A program made the translations under genes and the position numbers. Of a stretch of DNA of 64,000 bases, positions 17,605 through 25,722 are shown one piece after another. Numbering within the stretch: position 1 is the first letter of the stretch; each line of letters begins with the position of its first letter. The notes under the pieces were generated by a model. That model worked only from the letters and a program-made list of their open reading frames with translations, was not told the origin of the DNA and did not search any database. The stretch comes from Palsa-870 sp035937155 (GTDB taxonomy: Bacteria; Chloroflexota; Dormibacteria; Dormibacterales; Dormibacteraceae), in NCBI GenBank assembly GCA_035937155.1, contig DASYVJ010000033.1, positions 1-64,000 of the forward strand, in the 5' to 3' direction.

Positions 17605-18477
17605 TTATCCGGCGTAATCGAGGTCGATCAGCGTCACTCGTTTGGTGGTGAATAGTCGCCCGCTGGCCGACGAGACGTATGTCCCTGACGTCGGTGCGAC
17701 ATCCGAGTAATCGCCGCCGACCGCGATCGTCACGTAACCCAGCCCGCCCCGGCTCGCGTGCGTCGGGTCGAAAGTGGAAGCGATCGCGTCGCCGGTGCCG
17801 TCCTTGGTCGGCACCACGACCTCCACCCAAGCATGCGACCCGCCCTGGCCGAGCAGGTGACCCGACACATAGCGTGAAGGGAGGCCGCACGCTCGGCATG
17901 CCGCGAGCATCACGTGCGCGTAGTCCTGGCAGACGCCTGACCCAATCTCCAGCGCCTCGGCCGCTGTGGTCCGCACTCCGGTCAAGCGGTGCTGGTAGGT
18001 CATCGATTGGTACACCCAGTCGTTGATGCTGTCGGCCAGCGGCAGGCCCCACTCGGCGGAATCGGCCAGCCTCTCGGCCGCCTGCCGAATTCGATCGTCG
18101 GCGCCTGTCAACCGCGAGGGTTCCAGGAGGTAACCGTCCGCGAGCCAACCATCCAAAAGCCGGTTGGGCTCAGCAGCACGGCGCTCAACAGCCACTTCGG
18201 CGACGAACTCGATCCCATCTGACAGTCGCGGGGCGAAGACGTCGACAATGACGTTGCCGAAGCGGTCCTCGCGATTCTCGAAGCGGACGCCGTCGGCGTC
18301 GACCGAGAGTTGGTGGCGGAGCCGCCGCTGGTCGCCAAACCGCTCTGGGGGGATGACCACGAGTCGATGATTCAAGTCGCGGATCGGCTCTGGGTACTCG
18401 TAGCGGAAGCTCTGCCTGAGCAGATAGGAAACGCGGCGGGCCGAGGCCCAATCGACGGGAGACGGTTCGATCGCCAT
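17605..18477 (-). CDS. Transglutaminase-like protein with N-terminal bacterial TG domain
   Basis: About 290 aa. The N-terminal ~85 residues (YLLRQSFRYEYPEPIRDLNHRLVVIPP) are the beta-rich domain that precedes this type of transglutaminase core. The triad is present: Cys in SGVCQDYAHVMLAACRACGLPSRYVSG, His in GGSHAWVEV and Asp in STFDPTHA. ATG 18477 overlaps the upstream gene's TGA by one base (TGATG), so the pair is coupled. These papain-like enzymes act as peptidases or peptide ligases in ATP-grasp/alpha-E neighbourhoods. A frame extending further upstream is antisense-like and was dropped. Confidence 0.9.
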   Translation of the reverse strand: MAIEPSPVDWASARRVSYLLRQSFRYEYPEPIRDLNHRLVVIPPERFGDQRRLRHQLSVDADGVRFENREDRFGNVIVDVFAPRLSDGIEFVAEVAVERRAAEPNRLLDGWLADGYLLEPSRLTGADDRIRQAAERLADSAEWGLPLADSINDWVYQSMTYQHRLTGVRTTAAEALEIGSGVCQDYAHVMLAACRACGLPSRYVSGHLLGQGGSHAWVEVVVPTKDGTGDAIASTFDPTHASRGGLGYVTIAVGGDYSDVAPTSGTYVSSASGRLFTTKRVTLIDLDYAG

Positions 18478-19280
18478 CAGGACTCTTTCACCTCGTCGGC
18501 CCAAACGGTCATCGACCTGAACGCCGCCTGGCCGAACGTGGTGATCATCGCCACGTCGAGAGCATCGCGACCACGCCCGATGAGCACACGCCCGGCGCGG
18601 CGTGCGTTGTTGCGCGGGTCGAAGGTCCACCACCGATCCCCCACGTAGCACTCCATCCAGGCTGCGAAATCCATGGGGTTGGGGTCGACTGGGACGTAAA
18701 GGTCGGGCAGGTAGCCGAACACGTAGCGCGTCGGGATGTTCATGGCGCGACAGAAGGTTACCGCGACGTGAGTGAGGTCCCGGCACACGCCGATACGGTC
18801 CCTGAGTACGTCGGCGGCGGTGGTCATCGGATTGCTCGTGCCGTACTTGAACTTGATGTTGTCGTGCACCCAGTCGCAGATCGCCTGCACCCGCGCGCTG
18901 CCGGGCGGCGTCTGGCCGAACAGCTCCCAGGCCATCCCCATCAGCTCGTCCGAAAGGCAGTAGCGGCTGGGCAGTGTGAAGTGCAGCAGCTCGCCGGGCA
19001 ACTGCTCCACGGGAAGGTCGATCACCGCGGTGGGGTCAGGGTCTACGTCAGCGGGGACGGCACAGATCGCGTCGTAGCGCAAGACAACGGGTCCGGGCGG
19101 CATCACGAAGCGCTTCACGGGGTTGCCGTAGATGTCGCTGTACTCGTCGACGGGCAGGGGAGGCGTAGTCGACCAGCTCTCGCTCACCATCTGATGGCTC
19201 GAGTCAGATCGAGGGCGAACCTGGACCGTCACCGGAGTCGGTGCGCTCACGTCGTAGCTGAACTCGCAGCCGACGCGCAA
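18477..19280 (-). CDS. Transglutaminase-like protein lacking the catalytic His
   Basis: A 267-aa protein starting at TTG. IGVCRDLTHVAVTFCRAMNIPTRYVFGYLPD carries the nucleophile Cys, and WWTFDPRNN the Asp, but the His position reads DFAAWMECYVGDRW, with Ala where most family members have His. As I recall, this is usual for the COG1305 subgroup with DF[SA]AWFEAY, so it may be a subgroup trait rather than decay. It shares a 43-bp divergent region with the ATP-grasp gene. A TATAGT hexamer on this strand (19319-19314) could be its -10. Confidence 0.88.
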   Translation of the reverse strand: MRVGCEFSYDVSAPTPVTVQVRPRSDSSHQMVSESWSTTPPLPVDEYSDIYGNPVKRFVMPPGPVVLRYDAICAVPADVDPDPTAVIDLPVEQLPGELLHFTLPSRYCLSDELMGMAWELFGQTPPGSARVQAICDWVHDNIKFKYGTSNPMTTAADVLRDRIGVCRDLTHVAVTFCRAMNIPTRYVFGYLPDLYVPVDPNPMDFAAWMECYVGDRWWTFDPRNNARRAGRVLIGRGRDALDVAMITTFGQAAFRSMTVWADEVKES

Positions 19281-19322
19281 GTTGATTGGCTTCCCAGTAG
19301 TCGGAATGGCTGCACTATAACG

Positions 19323-20795
19323 GTGGCCCCCTTGAAATCACTTGATGCCGGCTACCAGCTAAACGGCTTTTACGACGAAATGCTTGCGGCCTCGGGCAAG
19401 CCAAGACCTGCCTACCGCCGAATCTACGACCTGCTACACCGGCTCGGTCCGCAGGAGCTGGCGCGCCGCCACGACTTGGCCATGGAGATGTTTCGCAACC
19501 ACGGGATCACTTTTGCGGTGTACCCGGACGCGCAGGGGACGGAGAAGGTCTTTCCGTTCGACATCATCCCGCGGGTCATCTCGGCGCAGACGTGGAAGCG
19601 CCTCGAGGCCGGGCTCAAGCAGCGCCTGGCGGCCCTCAACCTGTTCCTCAACGACGTGTATGGGCGCAAGCTGATCCTTCAGCAGGGCGTGGTCCCGCCT
19701 GAGATCGTGCTGACGAGCCCGCAGTACCTCCGTGAGGTCGAGGGCCTCCCAGTGCCGCACGGAATCCACTGCCACATCGCGGGGATCGACCTGGTGCGGG
19801 ACCATAAGGGCGATTTTTTCGTCCTCGAGGACAACCTGCGGACGCCGTCAGGCGTCTCGTACGTGCTCGCCAACCGCCACGTCATGAAGCGCGTCCTGCC
19901 GGATCTCTTTGCCGGATATCCAGTGCGGCCCGTCGAAGGCTACGTCCACGAGCTGCTCCGCCACCTGCGCTGGCTGGCCCCAGAGGGCGTGGACGACCCA
20001 ACGATCGTCCTGCTCACGCCAGGCATCAACAACGCCGCTTACTACGAGCACCTGTACCTGGCCAAGCAGATGGGCATCGAGCTTGTGGAGGGCACCGACC
20101 TGGTCGTCGACCAGGACCACGCTTTCATGAGAACCACGCAAGGCCTCAAGCCCGTTCACGTCATCTACCGACGGCTCGACGACGGCTGGATCGATCCGAT
20201 CTTCGGACGCCAGGAGTCACTGGTCGGAGTCGCCGGCCTCGTCAACGCCTACCGCGCCGGAAACGTGGCCATAGCCAACGCGCTTGGAAATGGCGTCGCC
20301 GATGACAAGGCGGTCTACGCGCTGGTCCCCAAGATCATCCGGTACTACCTGGACGAGGACCCGATCCTCCCGAACGTGCAGACCTACCTGTGCGCTCTGG
20401 ACGAGGATCGCCGATACGTGCTCGAACATATCGAGGAGCTGGTGGTCAAGACCGTCGACGCCTCCGGGGGCTACGGCATGCTGATCGGGCCCGAGTCGAC
20501 CAAAGAGCAGCGCGAGGAATTCCGTCAGCGCATCTCGGCCCGTCCTCGAATGTTCATCGCACAGCCGGTTGTGAGCCTGTCCGTTCAGCCGATCTTCGAC
20601 CGCGGGCGGCTGCGCCGCACGCACCAGGACCTACGCCCCTTCGTCCTGACCGGCCCTGAGGTGTACGTCACGTCCGGTGGGCTCACGCGAGTCGCGCTGA
20701 AGGATGGCTCTCTGGTCGTGAACAGCTCGCAGGGCGGCGGCAGCCGCGACACCTGGGTTATGGCCGAAGCTGGAGCGGAGGATACCGATGCTTAG
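19323..20795 (+). CDS. Circularly permuted ATP-grasp protein (DUF404/DUF407 type)
   Basis: About 490 aa. Characteristic blocks include NGFYDEMLAASGKPRPAYR, FPFDIIPRVISAQTW, GDFFVLEDNLRTPSGVSYVLANR, INNAAYYEHLYLAKQMGIELVEGTDL and KTVDASGGYGMLIGP with the ATP-contacting residues. The family is predicted to form amide or ester bonds on peptides or small molecules; no product is established. The start is probably GTG 19323; a TATAAC at 19316-19321 is too close to serve as its -10, and TTG 19332 or ATG 19380 are alternatives. It overlaps the alpha-E gene by 8 bp. Confidence 0.93.
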   Translation: MAPLKSLDAGYQLNGFYDEMLAASGKPRPAYRRIYDLLHRLGPQELARRHDLAMEMFRNHGITFAVYPDAQGTEKVFPFDIIPRVISAQTWKRLEAGLKQRLAALNLFLNDVYGRKLILQQGVVPPEIVLTSPQYLREVEGLPVPHGIHCHIAGIDLVRDHKGDFFVLEDNLRTPSGVSYVLANRHVMKRVLPDLFAGYPVRPVEGYVHELLRHLRWLAPEGVDDPTIVLLTPGINNAAYYEHLYLAKQMGIELVEGTDLVVDQDHAFMRTTQGLKPVHVIYRRLDDGWIDPIFGRQESLVGVAGLVNAYRAGNVAIANALGNGVADDKAVYALVPKIIRYYLDEDPILPNVQTYLCALDEDRRYVLEHIEELVVKTVDASGGYGMLIGPESTKEQREEFRQRISARPRMFIAQPVVSLSVQPIFDRGRLRRTHQDLRPFVLTGPEVYVTSGGLTRVALKDGSLVVNSSQGGGSRDTWVMAEAGAEDTDA

Positions 20796-21738
20796 CCGAG
20801 CCGCCACTTCACTCACACTGCTCGGCCGGCATCTCGAACGCGCGGACCACCTTGCCCGCATCCTGGGGGTGCACGTCTCGCTTTCGCTCGACCGCACGGA
20901 CGAGCCAGGCCCAGAATTCTGGACCCGGTTCATGGAGCTGGCCGGATGGCGTGGAAGCGATACGCGCCGCCGGGACCAGGCTATCGAGGTGGTGATCACC
21001 GGTTCGATGGGCCCATCGGTGCGAGCGAGCGTCGCCGCCGCGCGAGTCGCCGCGCAGGCTGTTCGTCCTTCGCTTCCAACCGAGCTGTACGAGCAGGTCA
21101 ATGCCCTGCACTGGCGGATCCAGGGACCCACGTGGCGGCCCGACCTATATCCGTTTCTCAGCGACGTTCAGCTGAGCATCAGGCTGGTCGACGGCCTGCT
21201 CGAGGACACCATGCAGCACGACGAGGCCCGCGACTTCGTGCGGCTAGGCAAATTTGTCGAGCGCACAGCCAACGTCACGGCCATCGTCACGCGCAAGTCG
21301 GCCGAGCTGTCTGACGCGCCGGAGGACACGCTCGAGTGGTCAGCTGTCCTGAAGTCGTGCTTCGCGTTCGAGTCGTACCAGGCCCGCCACTCGGGCGGTA
21401 TCACACCCGAGCGGGTAATCGAGTTCCTGCTCCTCGAACCTGGCTTGCCGCGCTCGGCTCGTTTCTCGGCGCAGGTCGCTCTGGACTCGGTGTCGAGGAT
21501 CGACGGACCGGGCCGGCGCTCAAGGCCGAAGCGCCTCTTGTGGCGGCTCCACGCGCTGTTCGAGGCTGCCGACCCCCAGGTGGTCGCGGAACACCCGCGG
21601 GAGTTCGAGACAGACTGCCGAGACGTGCTGCGGCAGCTCGAGGTCGCCATGCGCGAAACGTACTTCCACCCGAGCAAGGTGCCGGCGAACGTGATCGGCG
21701 ACGAGGGCCGGGCCATGCCGCAACAGCAGCAACAATGA
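20788..21738 (+). CDS. Alpha-E domain protein (DUF403)
   Basis: A 316-aa all-helical protein. It begins MLSRAATSLTLLGRHLERADHLARIL, the usual start of alpha-E proteins, and has the Glu/Arg-rich helices FVRLGKFVERTANVTAIV and YQARHSGGITPERVIEFLLL. It always occurs next to permuted ATP-grasp genes and is thought to act with them; enzymatic activity is unproven. It overlaps the ATP-grasp gene by 8 bp and the following transglutaminase by 4 bp (ATGA), so the three form one translationally coupled unit. Confidence 0.94.
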   Translation: MLSRAATSLTLLGRHLERADHLARILGVHVSLSLDRTDEPGPEFWTRFMELAGWRGSDTRRRDQAIEVVITGSMGPSVRASVAAARVAAQAVRPSLPTELYEQVNALHWRIQGPTWRPDLYPFLSDVQLSIRLVDGLLEDTMQHDEARDFVRLGKFVERTANVTAIVTRKSAELSDAPEDTLEWSAVLKSCFAFESYQARHSGGITPERVIEFLLLEPGLPRSARFSAQVALDSVSRIDGPGRRSRPKRLLWRLHALFEAADPQVVAEHPREFETDCRDVLRQLEVAMRETYFHPSKVPANVIGDEGRAMPQQQQQ

Positions 21739-22556
21739 GGCTCGAGGTCGTGCACAGCACTCGGTATCACTACTCCGGCCCGATTGCGGAGACCGTGATG
21801 GAGCTGCGCCTCCGTCCGATGGACGGCAACGGGCAGAGCTGCCTGGAGTTCGAGCTGGATGTCAGCTCCGGGATTCAACCGCACTCATACCGCGACGGCT
21901 ACGGGAACAACGTCCACTACTTCAACCTGGTGCGGCCACACACTCGGTTGAGCGTCACGAGCAGGTCGGTGGTGGAGACCGGCCGCGAGCTCGACACCGA
22001 CCCTGGCGAGGCCCTCGTGCACGACTACTTGAGGTACCGCTCTCCAGTGAAGGACGTGCCGGGCGTCCGGCAGCTGGCTGCCCAGCACCCGATCGCCGAC
22101 CCGAGCTCCGGCCCATCTGTCGAAGAGGCGCTCGATGAGCTGACCCTGGCCATCAGCCGCGACTTCACCTACGACCGCGCGGTCACCAACGTGTACAGCT
22201 CAGTCGACGAGGTGCTCGCCCTGAAGGCGGGCGTATGCCAGGACTTCGCGCATCTGTTCATCGCGGTCGCTCGGGCGATGGGGGTGCCTGCGCGGTACGC
22301 CAGCGGCTACATCCACCAGCCCAAGGCGGCCGGCGTGGCGAGTGCATCGCATGCCTGGGGTGAAGCATGGGTCCCGGGACGTGGCTGGGTCGGGTACGAC
22401 GCCACCCACCCGGTGCGCACGTCCGAATACCACGTCAGGCTCGCCGTCGGACGGGATTACAGCGATGCAGCGCCGACTCGCGGGATCTACGTCGGCTCGG
22501 CCACGGGCACCATGGAGGTGCGTGTGCGAACGCGAGAGCTGTCGGCGTCCCACTAA
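21735..22556 (+). CDS. Transglutaminase-like protein with intact triad
   Basis: A 273-aa protein. ATG 21735 overlaps the alpha-E stop. The N-terminal domain reads LEVVHSTRYHYSGPIAETVMELRLRP. The core has Cys in LKAGVCQDFAHLFIAVARAMGVPARYASGY, His in SASHAWGEAW and Asp in WVGYDATH. It is the third transglutaminase of the divergon and most likely acts on the same substrate as the ATP-grasp/alpha-E pair, hydrolysing or transferring a peptide. An upstream-extended frame is out of phase with the alpha-E gene and not real. Confidence 0.93.
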   Translation: MRLEVVHSTRYHYSGPIAETVMELRLRPMDGNGQSCLEFELDVSSGIQPHSYRDGYGNNVHYFNLVRPHTRLSVTSRSVVETGRELDTDPGEALVHDYLRYRSPVKDVPGVRQLAAQHPIADPSSGPSVEEALDELTLAISRDFTYDRAVTNVYSSVDEVLALKAGVCQDFAHLFIAVARAMGVPARYASGYIHQPKAAGVASASHAWGEAWVPGRGWVGYDATHPVRTSEYHVRLAVGRDYSDAAPTRGIYVGSATGTMEVRVRTRELSASH

Positions 22557-22609
22557 CCGCCTCTCCGTGCTTTGGGGCCAGGCTCCATACGCATTCCGGG
22601 GCGATGGTC

Positions 22610-22615
22610 TAGGCT
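22610..22615 (+). promoter_or_regulatory. Putative -10 element (TAGGCT) of the cimA leader transcript
   Basis: TAGGCT has the TAnnnT form found before many starts in this window and lies 8 nt before the leader-peptide ATG. Transcription would then begin at or very near the leader ATG. No clear -35 is visible. Confidence 0.5.
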
Positions 22616-22623
22616 TCGCGGTA

Positions 22624-22686
22624 ATGCGCAAGTGGGTCGAGATCGAGATCGAGATCGAGATTATCCGGGGAGGTCCCCCGACTTAA
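22624..22686 (+). CDS. Isoleucine-rich leader peptide controlling cimA
   Basis: A 20-codon ORF: ATG at 22624, TAA at 22684. The peptide begins MRKWV, continues EIEIEIEII and ends RGGPPT. Five of 20 codons are Ile (four ATC, one ATT) between 22642 and 22665, immediately before the first arm of an antiterminator. The gene it precedes makes citramalate, the first committed step of the pyruvate route to isoleucine. This is the classic layout of an amino-acid-starvation attenuator. The GAGATC tandem repeat visible in the DNA is simply this Glu-Ile run. Confidence 0.85.
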   Translation: MRKWVEIEIEIEIIRGGPPT

Positions 22687-22715
22687 GGCGTCTCGCTTGA
22701 GTCGTTGGACCTCCC
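22668..22715 (+). promoter_or_regulatory. Antiterminator stem of the cimA attenuator
   Basis: GGGAGGTCC (22668-22676), inside the leader ORF, is perfectly complementary to GGACCTCCC (22707-22715); CGAC (22679-22682) also pairs with GTCG (22701-22704). This stem uses the same bases that form the 5' arm of the terminator, so the two structures exclude each other. A ribosome finishing the leader at 22684 would cover the first arm and favour termination. One stalled at the Ile codons would leave it free and favour read-through. Confidence 0.82.
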
Positions 22716-22741
22716 GGCCGAAAGAGTCGGGAGGTTTTTTT
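22709..22741 (+). terminator. Rho-independent terminator and RBS-sequestering hairpin of cimA
   Basis: ACCTCCCG (22709-22716) pairs with CGGGAGGT (22728-22735) around an 11-nt loop and is followed by seven T (22735-22741). The run ends exactly at the cimA ATG (22742). The 3' arm contains GGGAGG, 7 nt before the ATG, which is the only plausible Shine-Dalgarno sequence. The hairpin would therefore block both transcription and translation. Confidence 0.88.
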
Positions 22742-24316
22742 ATGTCCAATCGCCGGATCGTCGTCTACGACACGACGCTGCGCGACGGTGCGCAGGGTCC
22801 GGCCGTGTCCTTTTCCGCCTCGGACAAGCAGCGCATCGCCCGCGCCCTGGACGAGCTTGGCTTCGACTACGTCGAAGGCGGCTTCCCCGGCTCCAACCCC
22901 AAAGACGAAGAGCTGTTCGCCGCCCTCCACAAGCACCCCCTCAAGCGCGCCCGGCTCGCGGCGTTCGGGGCGACACGCCGAGCCAACGGTAGCTGCGAGG
23001 ACGACGCCAATCTCGGTGCGCTGGCCCGCAGCGGGGCGCCGGTCTGGACGCTGGTCGGCAAGAGCGACCCGTGGCAGGTTGCCACCGTCCTGCAGACGAC
23101 GACCAACGAGAACCTGGCGATGGTCGAAGAATCCGTGGCATACGGCGTCGGCCTCGGCCGGGAGGTGATCTTCGACGCGGAGCATTTCTTCGACGGCTTC
23201 GCCCGGGACTCGGAGTACGCGCTCGAGGTCTGCCTCGCGGCGGCCCGCGCCGGAGCGTCGTGGGTTGTCCTGTGCGACACCAACGGCGGGAGCATGCCGG
23301 CCGAGGTCCTGCGGGGCGTCGAGGCGGTGCGCCAGGCCCTGGCGGAAACCGGCCGCCCGGTCGGCGTCGGCATACACACGCACAACGACTGCGAGCTCGC
23401 CGTGGCAAACTCGCTCGAGGGTGTGCTGGCGGGGGCGGACATGGTGCAGGGCACGATCAACGGCTATGGCGAGCGATGCGGCAACGCCAACCTCGTCTCG
23501 GTCGTCGCCAACCTGGTCGTGAAGCTCGGCCTGGAAGCGCTGCCGTCCGCGTCGATCGCGCGTTTCACAGACCTCTCGCGCACCGTGGCCGAGATCGCGA
23601 ATCTTGCCCTTCCCCTTCAGCAACCGTTTGTCGGCAACGGCGCATTCGCACACAAAGGAGGCCAGCACGTTGCAGCCGTGCTGCGGCACAAGGACTCCTA
23701 CCAGCACATTGATCCGGCGGTCGTTGGCAACGAAGCGCGCGTGCTCGTTTCGGAGCAGTCGGGTCGCGGCAACGTCCTTGCCAAGGCACGCGAGTTCGGC
23801 CTTGAGCTCGACCGCGACGACCCGCAGACCTGCTGGTTGGTCCAGCACCTGAAGGAGCTCGAGCACCGCGGCTACGCATACGAAGCGGCGGAGGCTTCGT
23901 TCGAGATGCTGGTGCGCCGCCTGCAGCCGGGGTACAAGGCTGCCTGGACGGTGGCCGACTTCACGACGCAGGTCCGCAAGAACGGCGACGCCGTCAATGC
24001 TGAAGCGACCGTGCGCGTCGAGGTTGGCGGAACCTCCTATCACACGGCTGCTTCGGGCAACGGCCCGGTCAACGCGCTGGATGCCGCTCTGAGAAAGGCA
24101 CTCAGCCCACGCTTTCCGGCGCTGCGTGGCGTGAAGCTGCACGACTACAAGGTCCGTATCCTCGACGGAGACGCGGGCACGGCTGCGACCACTCGCGTAC
24201 TGATCGAATCGGGCAAGGGCCTCAAGCGGTGGACCACAGTCGGTTGTTCGAGCAACATCATCGAGGCCTCGCTGCTGGCCCTGATCGATTCCCTGGAGTA
24301 CGCCCAGAACGCCTGA
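22742..24316 (+). CDS. cimA: (R)-citramalate synthase
   Basis: A 524-aa protein. The N-terminal HMGL-like barrel has YDTTLRDGAQG (metal and substrate motif), FDYVEGGFPGSNPKD, VIFDAEHFFDGF, LCDTNGGSMP and GIHTHNDCELAVANSLEG (His ligands of the divalent metal). The C-terminal ~120 residues form the LeuA-type regulatory dimer domain. The sequence follows the citramalate-synthase subgroup rather than 2-isopropylmalate synthase (for example EGGFPGSNPKD). It joins acetyl-CoA and pyruvate to start threonine-independent isoleucine synthesis. Expression is apparently controlled by the Ile leader peptide and attenuator; feedback through the C-terminal domain is also expected. Confidence 0.93.
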   Translation: MSNRRIVVYDTTLRDGAQGPAVSFSASDKQRIARALDELGFDYVEGGFPGSNPKDEELFAALHKHPLKRARLAAFGATRRANGSCEDDANLGALARSGAPVWTLVGKSDPWQVATVLQTTTNENLAMVEESVAYGVGLGREVIFDAEHFFDGFARDSEYALEVCLAAARAGASWVVLCDTNGGSMPAEVLRGVEAVRQALAETGRPVGVGIHTHNDCELAVANSLEGVLAGADMVQGTINGYGERCGNANLVSVVANLVVKLGLEALPSASIARFTDLSRTVAEIANLALPLQQPFVGNGAFAHKGGQHVAAVLRHKDSYQHIDPAVVGNEARVLVSEQSGRGNVLAKAREFGLELDRDDPQTCWLVQHLKELEHRGYAYEAAEASFEMLVRRLQPGYKAAWTVADFTTQVRKNGDAVNAEATVRVEVGGTSYHTAASGNGPVNALDAALRKALSPRFPALRGVKLHDYKVRILDGDAGTAATTRVLIESGKGLKRWTTVGCSSNIIEASLLALIDSLEYAQNA

Positions 24317-24324
24317 GCGTCAGA

Positions 24325-25716
24325 TCAGCCTGTGGCGGCTCTTGAATCCGCCACCCGCTGCGCCGGGTGCGAGGCGAGCGCGTGCTTCAGATGCTTAACG
24401 GCACCGGTCATGTCGCCACGCGTCTCGAGGATTTCGGCGTAGTCGGCGTGAACTCGACTCAGCCGCTCGCTCGCTTGTGCCTTTGCGAGAAACCCGAAGG
24501 CGGCATGAAACTCGGCGTCCACCGTCGCGTGATCGCCGCGGGCGACAGCGACGCGGCCAAGCCACTCGTGCGATGCGGCGACCCACAGTTCTTCGGAGAG
24601 CCGAATCGCCACGTCCAGGGCTTCCTTCGCCAACCGTTCCGCATCCTCCAGCTCGCCGTCAGTCAGCGCCAGCTCACAGAGACTCAGCACGACTGCGGCC
24701 CGGTCGGCCTCGACACCTGTTTCGTCAAGCAGTCGCAGGGAGCGTTCAAGATGGCCGCGCGCTTTGGTGGCGTCACCAGCTCGCAGCAGCATCAGCCCGA
24801 GGTTGTTTTCGGAGCGCGCCAGCGAAATGCGATCGTTGAGTGTCTCGTGAATCACGATTGCCCGCTGGGCATAGTGCGCGGCCTGGTCGAGCAGTCCGGT
24901 TCCCATATAGGAGAGGCTCAAGCCGCTGAACATGATGGACAGCCGGCGGAGATCCTGGACGATGTCGCCGGCCTCGATCGCTTCCTCGTAGGCCTCGATC
25001 GCAGCGTCCCAGTTCTGGTTGGTGGCGTGGACGCCTCCGAGCACGGCTAGCAGGCGACTTTCGGTGATGCTCGGAACCGGCTTGAGCGAGCGGCATGTGG
25101 CAAGTGCGCCCTCGGCGAGAGCTAGCGCGCCCGGATCTTGCATCAGGTAGGCGGCTGCGGCCTCGCTGCCGAGACATTCAGCAGTCATGAGCAGGTCGCC
25201 TACCTGCTCGAAGTATGCACGCGCACTCGACGCGAACCGGCGCGCCTGGACCGGCTGAGCGAGCCGAAGGTGTGCCGTCGCCATGAGGTACCTGACGCGC
25301 GCTGCGACCTCATAGTCGCGCTCCGTCTGGAGCACTGTTTGACCCGCGGCCAATGCACCGGTCGCATCACCTTCAGTGATGAGGCGCTCGATGTCCGCGG
25401 TGCTAGCACTCGAACGAGGTTCCATCGTGCTGGGCCGGACGAGGAAGTAGTCCAGCGGCCGGCCGGTGCGTGTGGCGATGAGCTTGAGGGTCTCCATCGA
25501 GGGCTTGGCCTTGCCGGTCTCGACGAAATAGATCGCGGTACGGCTGATGTCGGTGCCTGCCACCTGGCCGAGGCTGAGACCTGCCTCGAGCCTTGCCCGC
25601 TTGGCCGTGCCGGGCTTGATCTCCACGCCCTGACGCCGGCCGCGGCGCCCGGAGGTTGCCTTTCCTTTTTCGGTCTGGCCGTCACCTGCGGATGGGTGTG
25701 TTTGCACCTCTGGCAT
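24325..25716 (-). CDS. HTH-XRE regulator with TPR domain (peptide-receptor-like)
   Basis: A 463-aa protein. After a Gly/Lys/Arg-rich tail, residues ~35-90 form a XRE helix-turn-helix (AKRARLEAGLSLGQVAGTDISRTAIYFVETGKAKPSMETL). The rest is a series of TPR helices (VLGGVHATNQNWDAAIEAYEEAIEAG, NLGLMLLRAGDATKARGHLERSL). This architecture is shared with RRNPP quorum-sensing receptors but also with non-peptide TPR regulators. The start is ATG 25716 with a good promoter (TTGTCA, 17 bp, TAAGCT, 6 bp, ATG), i.e. leaderless, overlapped by a perfect palindrome. A 32-aa exported-peptide gene lies 83 bp upstream on the same strand. Confidence 0.9.
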   Translation of the reverse strand: MPEVQTHPSAGDGQTEKGKATSGRRGRRQGVEIKPGTAKRARLEAGLSLGQVAGTDISRTAIYFVETGKAKPSMETLKLIATRTGRPLDYFLVRPSTMEPRSSASTADIERLITEGDATGALAAGQTVLQTERDYEVAARVRYLMATAHLRLAQPVQARRFASSARAYFEQVGDLLMTAECLGSEAAAAYLMQDPGALALAEGALATCRSLKPVPSITESRLLAVLGGVHATNQNWDAAIEAYEEAIEAGDIVQDLRRLSIMFSGLSLSYMGTGLLDQAAHYAQRAIVIHETLNDRISLARSENNLGLMLLRAGDATKARGHLERSLRLLDETGVEADRAAVVLSLCELALTDGELEDAERLAKEALDVAIRLSEELWVAASHEWLGRVAVARGDHATVDAEFHAAFGFLAKAQASERLSRVHADYAEILETRGDMTGAVKHLKHALASHPAQRVADSRAATG

Positions 25717-25722
25717 GACGCC

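Noticed and set aside
22639..22662. Tandem GAGATC repeat as a microsatellite
   Set aside because: It lies in frame inside the leader ORF and encodes the Glu-Ile run needed by the attenuator; no independent repeat expansion needs to be assumed.
22668..22741. T-box riboswitch upstream of cimA
   Set aside because: There is no T-box consensus (AGGGTGGNACCGCG-like) or specifier stem; the Ile-rich leader ORF and two-stem switch explain the region fully.
22661..24142. 493-aa minus-strand ORF opposite cimA
   Set aside because: It is an antisense shadow: Arg/Ala/Gly-rich, no motifs, exactly opposite a well-recognised gene.
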